From Lachnoclostridium sp. An181 (lineage in GTDB: Bacteria; Bacillota; Clostridia; Lachnospirales; Lachnospiraceae), in assembly GCF_002160325.1 (NCBI RefSeq), contig NZ_NFKJ01000010.1, positions 41,472 to 105,471 of the forward strand: a DNA stretch of 64,000 bases. Reading direction: 5' to 3'. The position numbers and the translations under genes were made by a program. Under the pieces are notes generated by a model. It saw only the letters and a list, made by a program, of their open reading frames with translations. It made no database searches and was not told where the DNA came from. This document shows positions 26,386-35,300 of the stretch, piece by piece (position 1 is the first letter of the stretch; every line of letters starts with the position of its first letter).

Positions 26386-27302
26386 ACAAGCTCTCCTATC
26401 ACTAACTCCATATCCTCTACAGTCTGAATGTTATATACTTTCACATCACGGTCAATTTTCTTTAAAAATCCCGCCAATGTTCTTCCAGGTCCAATCTCAA
26501 CAAATGTGTCCACACCGTCTGCGATGAGATTCCTCATACTCTGCTCCCAGCGCACGGATGATGACACCTGTTTTTCCAACAATTCTTTCGTGTCATTGAT
26601 ATCCTCAACCTTGTCTGCCGTCACGTTTGTGACATAAGGAATCTTCAATGCTTTCCACTCTACTTTTTCCAGCTCTTCGCCCAATTTCTCCCCTGCAGGC
26701 TTAAGCATGGAAGAATGAAAAGGTCCGCTCACATTCAATTTCATGACACGCTTTGCCCCTGCTTCTTTTAAAGCCACACTGGCTCTGTCAACAACTTCAG
26801 CCACGCCTGTAATGACAGTCTGGCCCGGACAATTATAATTTGCGACTTCCGCTCCCTCGATTTTTTCCACAACCTCTTCGATATCCCTTGTCTCCATCCC
26901 AAGAACAGCCGCCATGGCTCCTACACCCGTCGGCACTGTGTTCTGCATCAGGATTCCCCTTATGCGCACTGTACGGATAGCCTCCTGTGTGCTCATTCCG
27001 CCTGCAGCGGCGATGGCACAGTACTCCCCAAGACTAAGTCCTGCAGTCACATCCGGTTTCAGTCCCTTTTCTTCCACCACTTTTGTCATGGCAAGGCAGG
27101 TTGTCACAAGGGCTGCCTGTGTATATTCTGTCAAATCCAGTCTGTCGTTCTTTTCAAAGCACAGCTCCTCCATCGAAAATCCAAGATCCTCGGAGGCTTT
27201 TTTGTAGATTTCTTTTACCTCATCAAACTGCTCGTAAAAGTCCTTTCCCATTCCTGCCTTCTGTGCACCCTGTCCCGGGTAAATGAATGCAATCTTACTC
27301 AT
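26379..27302 (-). CDS. fabD: Malonyl-CoA:ACP transacylase
   Basis: 307 residues. [17 protein letters not shown] opens the fold. The nucleophile lies in GLSLGEYCA and the partner His in [20 protein letters not shown] closes the domain. It makes malonyl-ACP for FabH and FabF. It overlaps fabK by 8 bp and fabG by 7 bp, indicating coupled translation. Confidence 0.97.
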   Translation of the reverse strand: MSKIAFIYPGQGAQKAGMGKDFYEQFDEVKEIYKKASEDLGFSMEELCFEKNDRLDLTEYTQAALVTTCLAMTKVVEEKGLKPDVTAGLSLGEYCAIAAAGGMSTQEAIRTVRIRGILMQNTVPTGVGAMAAVLGMETRDIEEVVEKIEGAEVANYNCPGQTVITGVAEVVDRASVALKEAGAKRVMKLNVSGPFHSSMLKPAGEKLGEELEKVEWKALKIPYVTNVTADKVEDINDTKELLEKQVSSSVRWEQSMRNLIADGVDTFVEIGPGRTLAGFLKKIDRDVKVYNIQTVEDMELVIGELVC

Positions 27303-28233
27303 AAAATCCTGCTCCTTTTATCAGCGCGTCTGTCTCCTTTACGAGACGCTCAATCAGTTCCTTACATGTACACTCTTCTTTTACCATTCCGGCAATCTGT
27401 CCTGCCATTACACTGCCATTTTCCACATCGCCATCTACAACTGCTTTGCGCAGTCCGCCAAGTGTCAGTTTTTCCAATTCCTCAAAAGAAGCACCTTCCT
27501 GCTCCAGGCGGAGGTATTCCCTTGTCATCTTGTTTCTGAGAGCACGAACCGGATGTCCTGTGGAGCGGCCTGTCACTCTAGAATCAATATCCCTTGCTTT
27601 GATGATGCATTTTTTATAATTTTCGTGTACCTGACATTCGTCTGTCACTACAAAGTTGGTTCCCATCTGCACTCCTCTTGCTCCAAGCATGAACGCAGCT
27701 GCGATTCCTCTTCCGTCGGCAATTCCGCCCGCTGCGATCACCGGAATGCTCACAGCATCCACGATCTGCGGAACAAGTACCATCGTTGTATTCTCACCGA
27801 TGTGTCCTCCGGCTTCGCATCCTTCTGCCACAAGTGCATCCGCACCGCAGCGCTCCATACGTTTTGCCAAAGCTACAGAGGCAACAACAGGAATAACTTT
27901 TACTCCAGCCTCTTTCCACATCGCCATATATTTTTCAGGGTTTCCCGCTCCTGTTGTCACCACTTTAACTCCTTCTTCCGCCACAACCTTCGCGATTGCG
28001 TCAGCCTCAGGATTCATCAGCATGATGTTCACTCCGAACGGTTTATCTGTCAGTTCTTTCGCTTTCTTTATCTGATCTCTTACCCACTCTGCAGGAGCTC
28101 CGCCGGCGCCGATAAGTCCAAGCCCGCCGGCATTTGACACTGCTGCCGCAAGATGATACTCTGCGACCCATGCCATACCTCCCTGAACAATCGGGTATTC
28201 GATTCCTAACAATTCTGTGATTTCTGTTCTCAT
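27295..28233 (-). CDS. fabK: Enoyl-ACP reductase II
   Basis: 312 residues of the FMN-dependent FabK type. It has YPIVQGGMAWVAEYHLAAAV, VEGCEAGGHIGE, PVIAAGGIADGRG and GARGVQMGTNFVVTDE. No FabI is present in the operon, so this is probably the enoyl reductase for fatty acid elongation; FabK is known to be insensitive to triclosan. The second related flavoenzyme at 19312 differs by its C-terminal cysteine cluster. Confidence 0.93.
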   Translation of the reverse strand: MRTEITELLGIEYPIVQGGMAWVAEYHLAAAVSNAGGLGLIGAGGAPAEWVRDQIKKAKELTDKPFGVNIMLMNPEADAIAKVVAEEGVKVVTTGAGNPEKYMAMWKEAGVKVIPVVASVALAKRMERCGADALVAEGCEAGGHIGENTTMVLVPQIVDAVSIPVIAAGGIADGRGIAAAFMLGARGVQMGTNFVVTDECQVHENYKKCIIKARDIDSRVTGRSTGHPVRALRNKMTREYLRLEQEGASFEELEKLTLGGLRKAVVDGDVENGSVMAGQIAGMVKEECTCKELIERLVKETDALIKGAGFYE

Positions 28234-28261
28234 ATAACAACCTTTCCCTTCTTAACTATAA

Positions 28262-28288
28262 GGCTTCCGAAAAATATTTTCGGAAGCC
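28262..28288. promoter_or_regulatory. Perfect hairpin between acpP and fabK
   Basis: GGCTTCCGAAAA (28262-28273) pairs with TTTTCGGAAGCC (28277-28288) around a 3-nt loop. On the minus strand it is not followed by a U-run, so it is more likely an RNA-processing or stabilising hairpin, or a partial terminator, that raises acpP relative to downstream genes. Confidence 0.65.
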
Positions 28289-28301
28289 GCTTTTGTAAGT
28301 T

Positions 28302-28520
28302 TTATTTTTCTAAGTACTCAATAACATCTCCAACTGTTGTCAGCTGCTCCAAGTCTTCGCTTGGGATCTCTTTTCCGTATTTTTCCTCCAAAGCCATCAC
28401 AAGCTCAAAAAGATCAAGAGAGTCTGCTCCCAGGTCATCTTTGAAAGAGGATTCTTCTGTGATCGTGTCTGCGTCTACTCCAAGGTTTTCAGCGATAATT
28501 TCTTTTACTTCTTCTAACAT
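28302..28520 (-). CDS. acpP: Acyl carrier protein (fatty acid synthesis)
   Basis: 72 residues, strongly acidic, with the canonical phosphopantetheine site [15 protein letters not shown]. It carries growing acyl chains for all enzymes of this operon. The following perfect hairpin may insulate its high expression from the rest of the transcript. Confidence 0.97.
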   Translation of the reverse strand: MLEEVKEIIAENLGVDADTITEESSFKDDLGADSLDLFELVMALEEKYGKEIPSEDLEQLTTVGDVIEYLEK

Positions 28521-28589
28521 GAATTTCTTCTCCTTTTAAATCATTTTTTGTTCTTATATGTATGTAATCCAGAAATCACGTTCTGGCAA

Positions 28590-29555
28590 TTACCATTTGA
28601 TTACTGTGGCTCCCCAGGAAAGCCCTGCGCCAAATCCTGCCATCACAATTGTCTGGCCTTTTTTCAATCTTCCATCCCTGTTCATCTCATCCAATAGGAT
28701 TGGGATGCTGGCAGCTGAAGTGTTTCCATACTGTTCAATATTGGTTGGAAATTTTTCTACATCTATTTTCAATCTCTTGGCAACCGATTCCACAATTCTC
28801 CGATTTGCCTGGTGGAGCACAAAATAATCCACATCCTGCAGATCTAGTCCTGCTTTTTCCAGTGTCTCTTTGATCACTTCCGGGACTTTTCTCACCGCAA
28901 ACTGAAAAACTGCCCGTCCGTCCATCTTCATGCAAGTGTCATTTCCCTGACATTTTTCCTTCCAGTTCTTCTGGCATCTGCTCTCGCATTCCATGGCCAC
29001 ACCTTTTTCGCCGTCTGAATGGGTTGATGCAAAAAACATTCCATCCGAAACCGCGGATACGACAGCAGCTCCTGCGCCGTCTCCAAATAAAATACAGGTT
29101 CCTCTGTCTGTCCAGTCCACAAGGTTGGACAAATTTTCAGCTCCTATAACAAGTATATTCTTGTACATGCCGCCTGCAATATACATCTGGGCTGTGTTGT
29201 ATGCAAACACAAATCCACTGCAGGCAGCACCGCCCAGGTCAAAACAAGTGGCATTGACAGCCCCTATGTTCTTTTGCACTTCACAGGCAGTGCACGGGAA
29301 TACTTTATCGGAAGAAATCGTCGCCACAAGGATCAGGTCAATCTCTTCCGCCGACATACCCGCGTTTTCAAGCGCCTTCTTTGCCGCATCCGCTGCCAGA
29401 GAACTTGTCGTCTCTGTGTCAGCAATATGCCTTCTGGCAATCCCGGTGCGTTCTCTGATCCACTCATCGTTGGTGTCCACGATTTTTGCCAGATCATCGT
29501 TCTCTACTATTTTGGAAGGGATACTGGAACCCGTTCCGCATATTCGTCCTACCAT
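28590..29555 (-). CDS. fabH: 3-oxoacyl-ACP synthase III
   Basis: 321 residues. The Cys-His-Asn set of KAS III is visible: DLGGAACSGFVFA, VLHQANRRI and QYGNTSAASIP. It starts chains by condensing acetyl- or branched acyl-CoA with malonyl-ACP. An insert rich in Cys (ESRCQKNWKEKCQGNDTC, about 190-210) is also seen. It is the first gene of the operon, directly behind the promoter with the FabT-type operator. GGAGATAGAG precedes the ATG. Confidence 0.96.
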   Translation of the reverse strand: MVGRICGTGSSIPSKIVENDDLAKIVDTNDEWIRERTGIARRHIADTETTSSLAADAAKKALENAGMSAEEIDLILVATISSDKVFPCTACEVQKNIGAVNATCFDLGGAACSGFVFAYNTAQMYIAGGMYKNILVIGAENLSNLVDWTDRGTCILFGDGAGAAVVSAVSDGMFFASTHSDGEKGVAMECESRCQKNWKEKCQGNDTCMKMDGRAVFQFAVRKVPEVIKETLEKAGLDLQDVDYFVLHQANRRIVESVAKRLKIDVEKFPTNIEQYGNTSAASIPILLDEMNRDGRLKKGQTIVMAGFGAGLSWGATVIKW

Positions 29556-29609
29556 CGCTCTATCTCCATCTATCTGTTTTATTGATAATTAAATTTGAAG
29601 GTAAAATAT

Positions 29610-29622
29610 TTTGATATTCAAA
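29610..29622. promoter_or_regulatory. FabT-type operator
   Basis: The palindrome TTTGA-TAT-TCAAA overlaps the downstream edge of the fabH -10 box, where a bound MarR-type dimer would block transcription. It matches the AnTTTGA-N3-TCAAAnT pattern known for streptococcal FabT. The fabT-like gene ends this same operon. Confidence 0.78.
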
Positions 29623-29649
29623 GTATATCATCTGTGAAGAGATTGTCAA
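29622..29649 (-). promoter_or_regulatory. Promoter of the fab/acc operon
   Basis: On the minus strand TTGACA (29649-29644), a 16-bp spacer and TATACT (29627-29622) give a good SigA promoter for fabH and all downstream genes. Confidence 0.82.
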
Positions 29650-29734
29650 GAATTTATCTCAAAAAAATATTTTTTTCAAATTGTAAAAAATAGTTTGCAT
29701 TTTTCAAAATTTATGATATAATCTTTTTTGTCGA

Positions 29735-29817
29735 GCGGAAGTGGCGGAATGGCAGACGCGCTAGATTCAGGTTCTAGTGGCAGCAATGCTGTGTGGGTTC
29801 AAGTCCCATCTTCCGCA
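29735..29817 (+). tRNA. tRNA-Leu (CAG)
   Basis: The acceptor stem GCGGAAG/CTTCCGC (A discriminator) is complete. The anticodon stem CTAGA/TCTAG encloses TTCAGGT with anticodon CAG. A class II variable arm and the GGTTCAAGTCC T-loop are present. A TTGCAT-N16-TATAAT promoter lies just upstream. Confidence 0.95.
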
Positions 29818-29833
29818 TTTGCTGATTATGGAG

Positions 29834-29865
29834 AGATGTACATCGAAATGATGTACATCTTTTTT
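29834..29865 (+). terminator. Terminator of tRNA-Leu
   Basis: Two copies of the palindrome GATGTACATC (29835-29844 and 29850-29859) pair across a short loop and are followed by six T residues. Confidence 0.85.
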
Positions 29866-29924
29866 GTTTTATAAACAGAAACTTTCTGCTCCAAAAAAAT
29901 TGAGCCTGCCAAAGCAGACTCACA

Positions 29925-30452
29925 TTACTTTCCTGTGATTTTTTCCATACACTCCTGTACGAATCTCTCCAAATTTTTTAAATCTCTCTCATCCGGATGC
30001 AAAAGTCCCTCGTCAAAATTGTGCAGCATCTTTTGCACAATCGCCTTATCCTGTGCATTCTCCAACATATTCTCATACCTTGCTCGCACTGCCATGGGCA
30101 TCTTTCCTTGGCAGAGAAAACAGCCCAGATAGTCATTATCTTCCGACAAATGTTTCTTCACCGTTCCCTCAAGCATTTCATAATACCCGGGATTGTCGCC
30201 CTCTCCGCATGTTCCAAAAAGAGCGACCTTTTTTCCGTGCAATGCCTGAAGTATCCCTGCAATATCCGGCGGACAGTCTCCCTTATCGACCCAAAATCCC
30301 ACAAAATAGATATTCGCTTCCACTTTTGCATCCCACTGCGCTGCGCGTACAATATCTTTTTTATGCTTTGGAAGCGAAAAAAAGATTTTCTCCGCAAGTT
30401 TTTCCGTATTGCCGGTACGGCTGGAAAATATGATCATGCTATCGTATTTCAT
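29925..30452 (-). CDS. Flavodoxin-family protein
   Basis: 175 residues from ATG 30452, which follows GAGGAG; a longer frame to 30497 would overlap the upstream gene and has no ribosome site. The FMN phosphate loop is FSSRTGNTEKLAEKI. Next come VGFWVDKGDCPPD and GTCGEGDNPGYY, matching the flavodoxin_3 group. Flavodoxins of this group act as one-electron carriers for anaerobic reductases. The partner is not encoded next to it. It is probably cotranscribed with the zinc-ribbon membrane protein gene, 5 bp upstream. Confidence 0.85.
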   Translation of the reverse strand: MKYDSMIIFSSRTGNTEKLAEKIFFSLPKHKKDIVRAAQWDAKVEANIYFVGFWVDKGDCPPDIAGILQALHGKKVALFGTCGEGDNPGYYEMLEGTVKKHLSEDNDYLGCFLCQGKMPMAVRARYENMLENAQDKAIVQKMLHNFDEGLLHPDERDLKNLERFVQECMEKITGK

Positions 30453-30457
30453 CGTGC

Positions 30458-30856
30458 TCAACTCCTCTTTATAAATTTCGAATGACATTTCGGGCACGTA
30501 ATCTCAATTTTCCCCTTCCCCCTTGGAATACGGATTTTCTGTTTACATGTTGGGCATTTATAGATATGATAATTCTTTCTCTGCTCCATCTGTTTTGGAA
30601 AACTTGAAATTCTGCCGCGAATCCCGGCTGTCATGGCGAGAAATTTTTGATTCTCTTTATATCTTTTCGCATGGTTCTTTGAAAAGACACGAAAATAGGC
30701 ATATATCAATAATGCAAATGCTGCAATATAAAAAAGCATTCCATCAGACACAAGATTCAGGATCAGGCACACAATTCCCGCTCCTACAAGGAATTTCGAG
30801 AACTGGTCTACCCCATATCTTCCGTACATAAAACGAATCAGTTTTTCTTTCATCAT
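30458..30856 (-). CDS. Zinc-ribbon membrane protein of unknown function
   Basis: About 132 residues. Two hydrophobic segments (about 22-40 and 43-60) are followed by a basic stretch and a C-terminal zinc ribbon (CPTCKQKIRIPRGKGKIEIT then CPKCH). The GAGGTGAGG site favours one of two adjacent ATGs (30856 or 30853) over the upstream GTG. The layout suggests a membrane-bound protein with a cytoplasmic metal-binding or nucleic-acid-binding tail. No function is assigned. Confidence 0.78.
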   Translation of the reverse strand: MMKEKLIRFMYGRYGVDQFSKFLVGAGIVCLILNLVSDGMLFYIAAFALLIYAYFRVFSKNHAKRYKENQKFLAMTAGIRGRISSFPKQMEQRKNYHIYKCPTCKQKIRIPRGKGKIEITCPKCHSKFIKRS

Positions 30857-30947
30857 CCTCACCTCTTTAAAGTATACCTGAATTTATTCTAATTGTTTTG
30901 TGTGAAAAAGCAATGAACTAATGCAGAAAAAAGTATAAAAATATTCT

Positions 30948-30987
30948 AAAAAAGAATGCTGCAGATCTTTTTTGATCTGCAGCATTC
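30948..30987 (-). terminator. Terminator after the YjiH-like gene
   Basis: A perfect 14-bp stem GAATGCTGCAGATC (30954-30967)/GATCTGCAGCATTC (30974-30987) with a six-base loop is followed on the minus strand by a U-run (30953-30948). Confidence 0.92.
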
Positions 30988-30992
30988 TTTAC

Positions 30993-32165
30993 TTACATGA
31001 TCATCGACACAATCCTGAACAGGAAGTTCGCTGCAATTCCCGCACACAATCCTCCGATCGTATGGCTCATAATCGCTTTTCCAGTCAGTTTGCTCGACTT
31101 CAATGCAGACATCATAGCCACATGGGTGCTCAAATATCCGCTCCAACACATGCACATTGCGGTAAATACTGCAATGTCATTCGCATGTACAATGCCTTCT
31201 TTCAGCATGTTTGGCACAAGACCAATCGCTGCTCCGGCAGCTCCAAGAGCTGTGATCGGCACTGCGATGGCAGATGCGCTTGAAAAACCAAATAATGGTT
31301 TGAGGATGAAGTCAATCTTCTCGCCAATCCATGGAAGTAATGCTACACCTTCGTACGCTGCTCCTGTGTACGCTCCGGATTCAGCCGGGCCGTTTGTGAG
31401 CATGAGCACGATAGTACAGATAGCAAGAACACCAGGGATGATCGCAAGACCAACTTCAACGCCGCCTTTTCCGCCTTCCAGCATAGCTTCGATGGCTCTT
31501 CCGCCAATTCCGCCGTTTCGGATCTCACGCTTGTTGAGCAGATCATCGGTTGACTCGCCTTCTTTGAGCGGAATACAGTACTCTTCTGTACCGTATTCTT
31601 TCTTTGTGAAGATCATCATGATCCGCACACTGATGATACTTCCTATGATCGCTCCGATGTTACCGATAAGTACTGCGATTCCTATATCCTCGCCCGGAGC
31701 ATGAAGACCGATCATAAAAGAAGTTACGATCAATCCCATGCCAAATGCAGTTCCAAGGTTTGTCAATGCAGGAAGCTGAAATTTCTTAAAGTATTTACGG
31801 AAATTCTTATCCTCCGCAAGACCAAGGATTGCCGGGTTATCGGAAAGGTATGTCGTCATGACACCAATCGCTGCCGCGCCCGGAAGGTTGTAGAGCGGTT
31901 TCATCAGTGGAGACAACACCTTGTTCAGCATTGCGATTACACCGAACTCTGACAAAAGTCCGGAAAGTGCCCCCGCAATAACCGCAATTGCCATAATGTT
32001 GAACACGGTGTCCAAAAGCAGCTGGTAAGCTGTCGCCATCAGCGTGTTCATCATATTCACGCCTCCCATTTTCGAGCCCATGTACCCGAAAAGCAGAGCA
32101 AGTACTGCAAGGAAGATGAAGGATTCCAAGCTGACGGCTTTTTTGAATCTTCTGTTTGTTTCCAT
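30993..32165 (-). CDS. YjiH-like nucleoside-gate membrane protein
   Basis: 390 residues from ATG 32165, which follows GAGAGGG. About ten membrane segments are predicted by eye. The sequence contains two Gate (nucleoside recognition) regions, e.g. AIAVIAGALSGLLSEFGVIA and GLPSNP-like YLSDNPAILGLAEDKNF, and PITALGAAGAAIGLVPNML. It resembles YjiH-family transporters. The substrate is unknown. It is a single-gene unit with its own terminator. Confidence 0.8.
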   Translation of the reverse strand: METNRRFKKAVSLESFIFLAVLALLFGYMGSKMGGVNMMNTLMATAYQLLLDTVFNIMAIAVIAGALSGLLSEFGVIAMLNKVLSPLMKPLYNLPGAAAIGVMTTYLSDNPAILGLAEDKNFRKYFKKFQLPALTNLGTAFGMGLIVTSFMIGLHAPGEDIGIAVLIGNIGAIIGSIISVRIMMIFTKKEYGTEEYCIPLKEGESTDDLLNKREIRNGGIGGRAIEAMLEGGKGGVEVGLAIIPGVLAICTIVLMLTNGPAESGAYTGAAYEGVALLPWIGEKIDFILKPLFGFSSASAIAVPITALGAAGAAIGLVPNMLKEGIVHANDIAVFTAMCMCWSGYLSTHVAMMSALKSSKLTGKAIMSHTIGGLCAGIAANFLFRIVSMIM

Positions 32166-32322
32166 TTCTACCCTCTCATATATAAAATATTTTATAGATA
32201 CATACACATTATATCACACTGCATTATATTCTGTCAATTTTCTTGGTTATTTTGAACTTTTTTAACACGACAGCCTGAATTTCTCCGGTACGTTTTTACA
32301 TATAGTTTCTTTTGTATGCAGC

Positions 32323-32355
32323 AAAAAACATCCGAATGCGCTCGCACCCGGATGT
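32323..32355 (-). terminator. Terminator after the M14 peptidase gene
   Basis: On the minus strand a GACATCCGGGTGCG/CGCATTCGGATGT stem is followed by a U-run (32327-32323). Confidence 0.85.
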
Positions 32356-32369
32356 CTTTTCATCACTTT

Positions 32370-35300
32370 CTATTTTTTCTTTTTAAAAAGAATTGCTGCC
32401 GCCGCTGCTGTCAACATTCCCGCAAAAGGTACCGCTATATCTGCATTGTCCCCTGTTTTTGCCGCTTTCTTTGAAGGCACTGCCTTCTTTTCATCGGATA
32501 TTATTTTGGCATCAGCCTTCATATCTGTCTTGGTCTGATCTGTGTTGGAACCAGATGCCGCCAGATCCGTTTGCTCTTCCTTGATCCCCTCTGTCTTCTC
32601 TGCACTCTCCAACTTGGCAATCGCATCTCCCAGGGCTACCTTTGCATTGTCCACATCTTCCTGGCTTGCCGCATCATCCGCAAACACTGCTTTTGCAGAT
32701 GCCAAAGCCTCCTCCATGGCAGCGTATGAAACTGCACTATAAGCTTTCGCTTCAAGTTCTTCCGCTTTTGCGATCAATGTCTCCAAAGCGCTCTTATCTG
32801 GTTTCAGTCTGAGTTCGCTCATTGCTTTCAAAAGGGCTTTCCATGATGCGTCCACTTCATCCTGCATTGCGTCTCCATCCGCCAATGTATTTATTGCAGA
32901 TGCCAAGGCTGTGTTAAACGCATCGTGACCTTCCTCGTAATACTTATTAAGCTCAATCGACCGGGCCATCTCGACAACCTTCTGAAGATCTGTCTTGTCG
33001 CCTTGTTTAAAATTCAAGTACTGCATTACAGTGATCAGATCCTGCCAGGATTTGTCGATCATACTCTGGGTAACCGTCTCATCCCCCGCGCTTACTTTTC
33101 CGAGCAGATCTTTTGCGTTTGCGAGTGCTGCATCAAACTTTTCAACCACGGACGCAACCACTCCGTCTGTACTTGCTTTTCCTGCAAGTTCCACAGCATA
33201 TTCAAGAACCGCTGTGGATAAGGATTTCTCCTCTCCAATCTCAAAGTCTTCTCCAAGCATCTTTGTATAGATTGCATTGGTGACATAACGGTAGTCATCC
33301 TGCTGGTGCGCTTTGTTTGTCATTGTATTTGCAAACAATGTCATGTTGAATCCATTCTGCACATAGTCGATTGCCTGAACGGAATTTTTATATTTCTCAA
33401 TGTGCTCGGAAGACATAAATCCTTCGATCGGATAATCATCGGTTGTCTGAATGAGCACCTTTGCTCCCTCCGGAACATTTGTGATATAAGCACCGTCATG
33501 TCCATACATGATATAGTCGCCTTCCTGCACATATTTATCCGTGATAAGGCTTTCTTCCGGATAGGTAACTGTTGTCAGCGCATCGTACATGCCGTTCGAT
33601 ACATATCCAATGTCTACACCCATTGCTTTGGCCGCATACAAAGCCTCTGCTGTATATCCAATGTATGGTTTTCCGTTCTGGATCAAGGCCATCTCGTCAG
33701 AGGAAGGAGTTTCATTTCCCACTATCACATCCGCATCCTTGGCATTGTCCACAAGTTCAAATCCAAGCTGCTCTCCAAATGCAAAGAGGTCCCATCCATA
33801 TTCATAGTTCAGGAGATTGTTATAATCTTTTACTCCGTAAGGATTTCCATCGGAGTCTGTCTTAAACTCTGCCACTTTTCCAGGAATATAAACTTTTACA
33901 GATTTGGAAATCTCTTTTGCCACCGGAACATCGTCTGTCAGCCGTGCTTTCAAAATATAGTTGTCTTTTACCAGCTCAAAATCATCAGCAGATATCACAA
34001 AGTTTCCTTTTTCCTCTCCCTGTGTAATATAGCCGACATTCCTGCCCTCTTTGAGAAGATCATTGACTGCCTGCACTGCATGTACACTGTTGTTTGACAA
34101 AATCGCTGCCTTACCCTCTCCGCTCACTGATGTCTCTAATTTTTCTGCACTCTCAACACGGTCCATAGCTGCATCTGCAAATGCACCAACTGTGGTGATG
34201 ACATCCATATCAAAACCTCTCAGCTGTGAAAACGCAGTCAGCGGCTCAGAGTACAAATCTGTCCAGTCTGCGATCACGATATTGGAGTACAGCGCTGCAT
34301 TTGCCATATTTCTCTTTGCCTGGTGCATATCAACGATGATCGTACCTTTTTTGTATTCTTTTCCGTTTACAGTTGTATCTTCTTTGAGTTCTTTCAGCCT
34401 TACATCATTGCGCAGAAGATATTCCACCATATCTGATGCGGACTGTGTATCCTGCTGAGAATCCGCATCCATTGGGATCACATAATATTCCGGGAAGAAA
34501 TTATCGTTTTCTTCATATTTTTTGCGGAACACATCCGCCTCAGCGCCCGGCTCATCTGCCTGGCTTACGTAGTACTGACGTATCCCCTCTTCATCGATAT
34601 TTTTAATCCCGCGCTCATATACTTCCAGCTGATTTAAGAAGAAAGAATCTTTCTCCTCGGCTATATAATCGGCATTTCCAATAAATCCGTATTTGATCGC
34701 CTTTGCCGCATCCGCACTTCCATATGGCAGCTCCACGGTGTAGGCATTCACTCCGTGCAGAAAAGAATACTGCGGAGTGTAGCTTGTAGACATATCGTCA
34801 AACGGATAATCCCAGTTCTTTCCTGTGCTCGTGGAATCAGACACTTTCAGGTAATCGCGCATTGGCATCTGGAAACTGTTGATGCTGTCATTGTTCGCAA
34901 TTGCGGATGCACCGAAATTTTCTCCCTGCTTGATCGCATTTTCAATGAAAAGGTCATACTCCACATTCGGCTCATGTGTCGGTGAGCAAGGCTCTACCTG
35001 GAACTGTGTGTAATAACCGTGAATCTCATGGAAGGAAACCGGATTCCATTTTGCGATAAGAGCTGTCATAGCCTGTGTTTCCGGCTGTGTCTGGAATGTA
35101 TTGTCACGGTTCAAGTCAAAGCTGTTGCCGTTTGTTCTCGTATTGTACGTCTTCCCGTCCACATTCTCGGAAGGTACTACGATGAAGAACTCGTTGCTCA
35201 ACACTTCGTTTAAGTCAAATTCCGTTTCTTCTATATTATAATACTGACTCATCTCTTCTTCAGTCATATCCACAGCTGCATCAGCATTTCCGTTGGTATT

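Noticed and set aside
27295..28233. fabK and the gene at 19312 as a recent tandem duplication
   Set aside because: The two proteins share only family motifs and differ in length and C-terminus, so they are distant paralogues.
29925..30452. BilS-type flavodoxin of bilirubin reduction
   Set aside because: The fold group is similar, but no BilR-like reductase gene is next to it, so the assignment is not supported.
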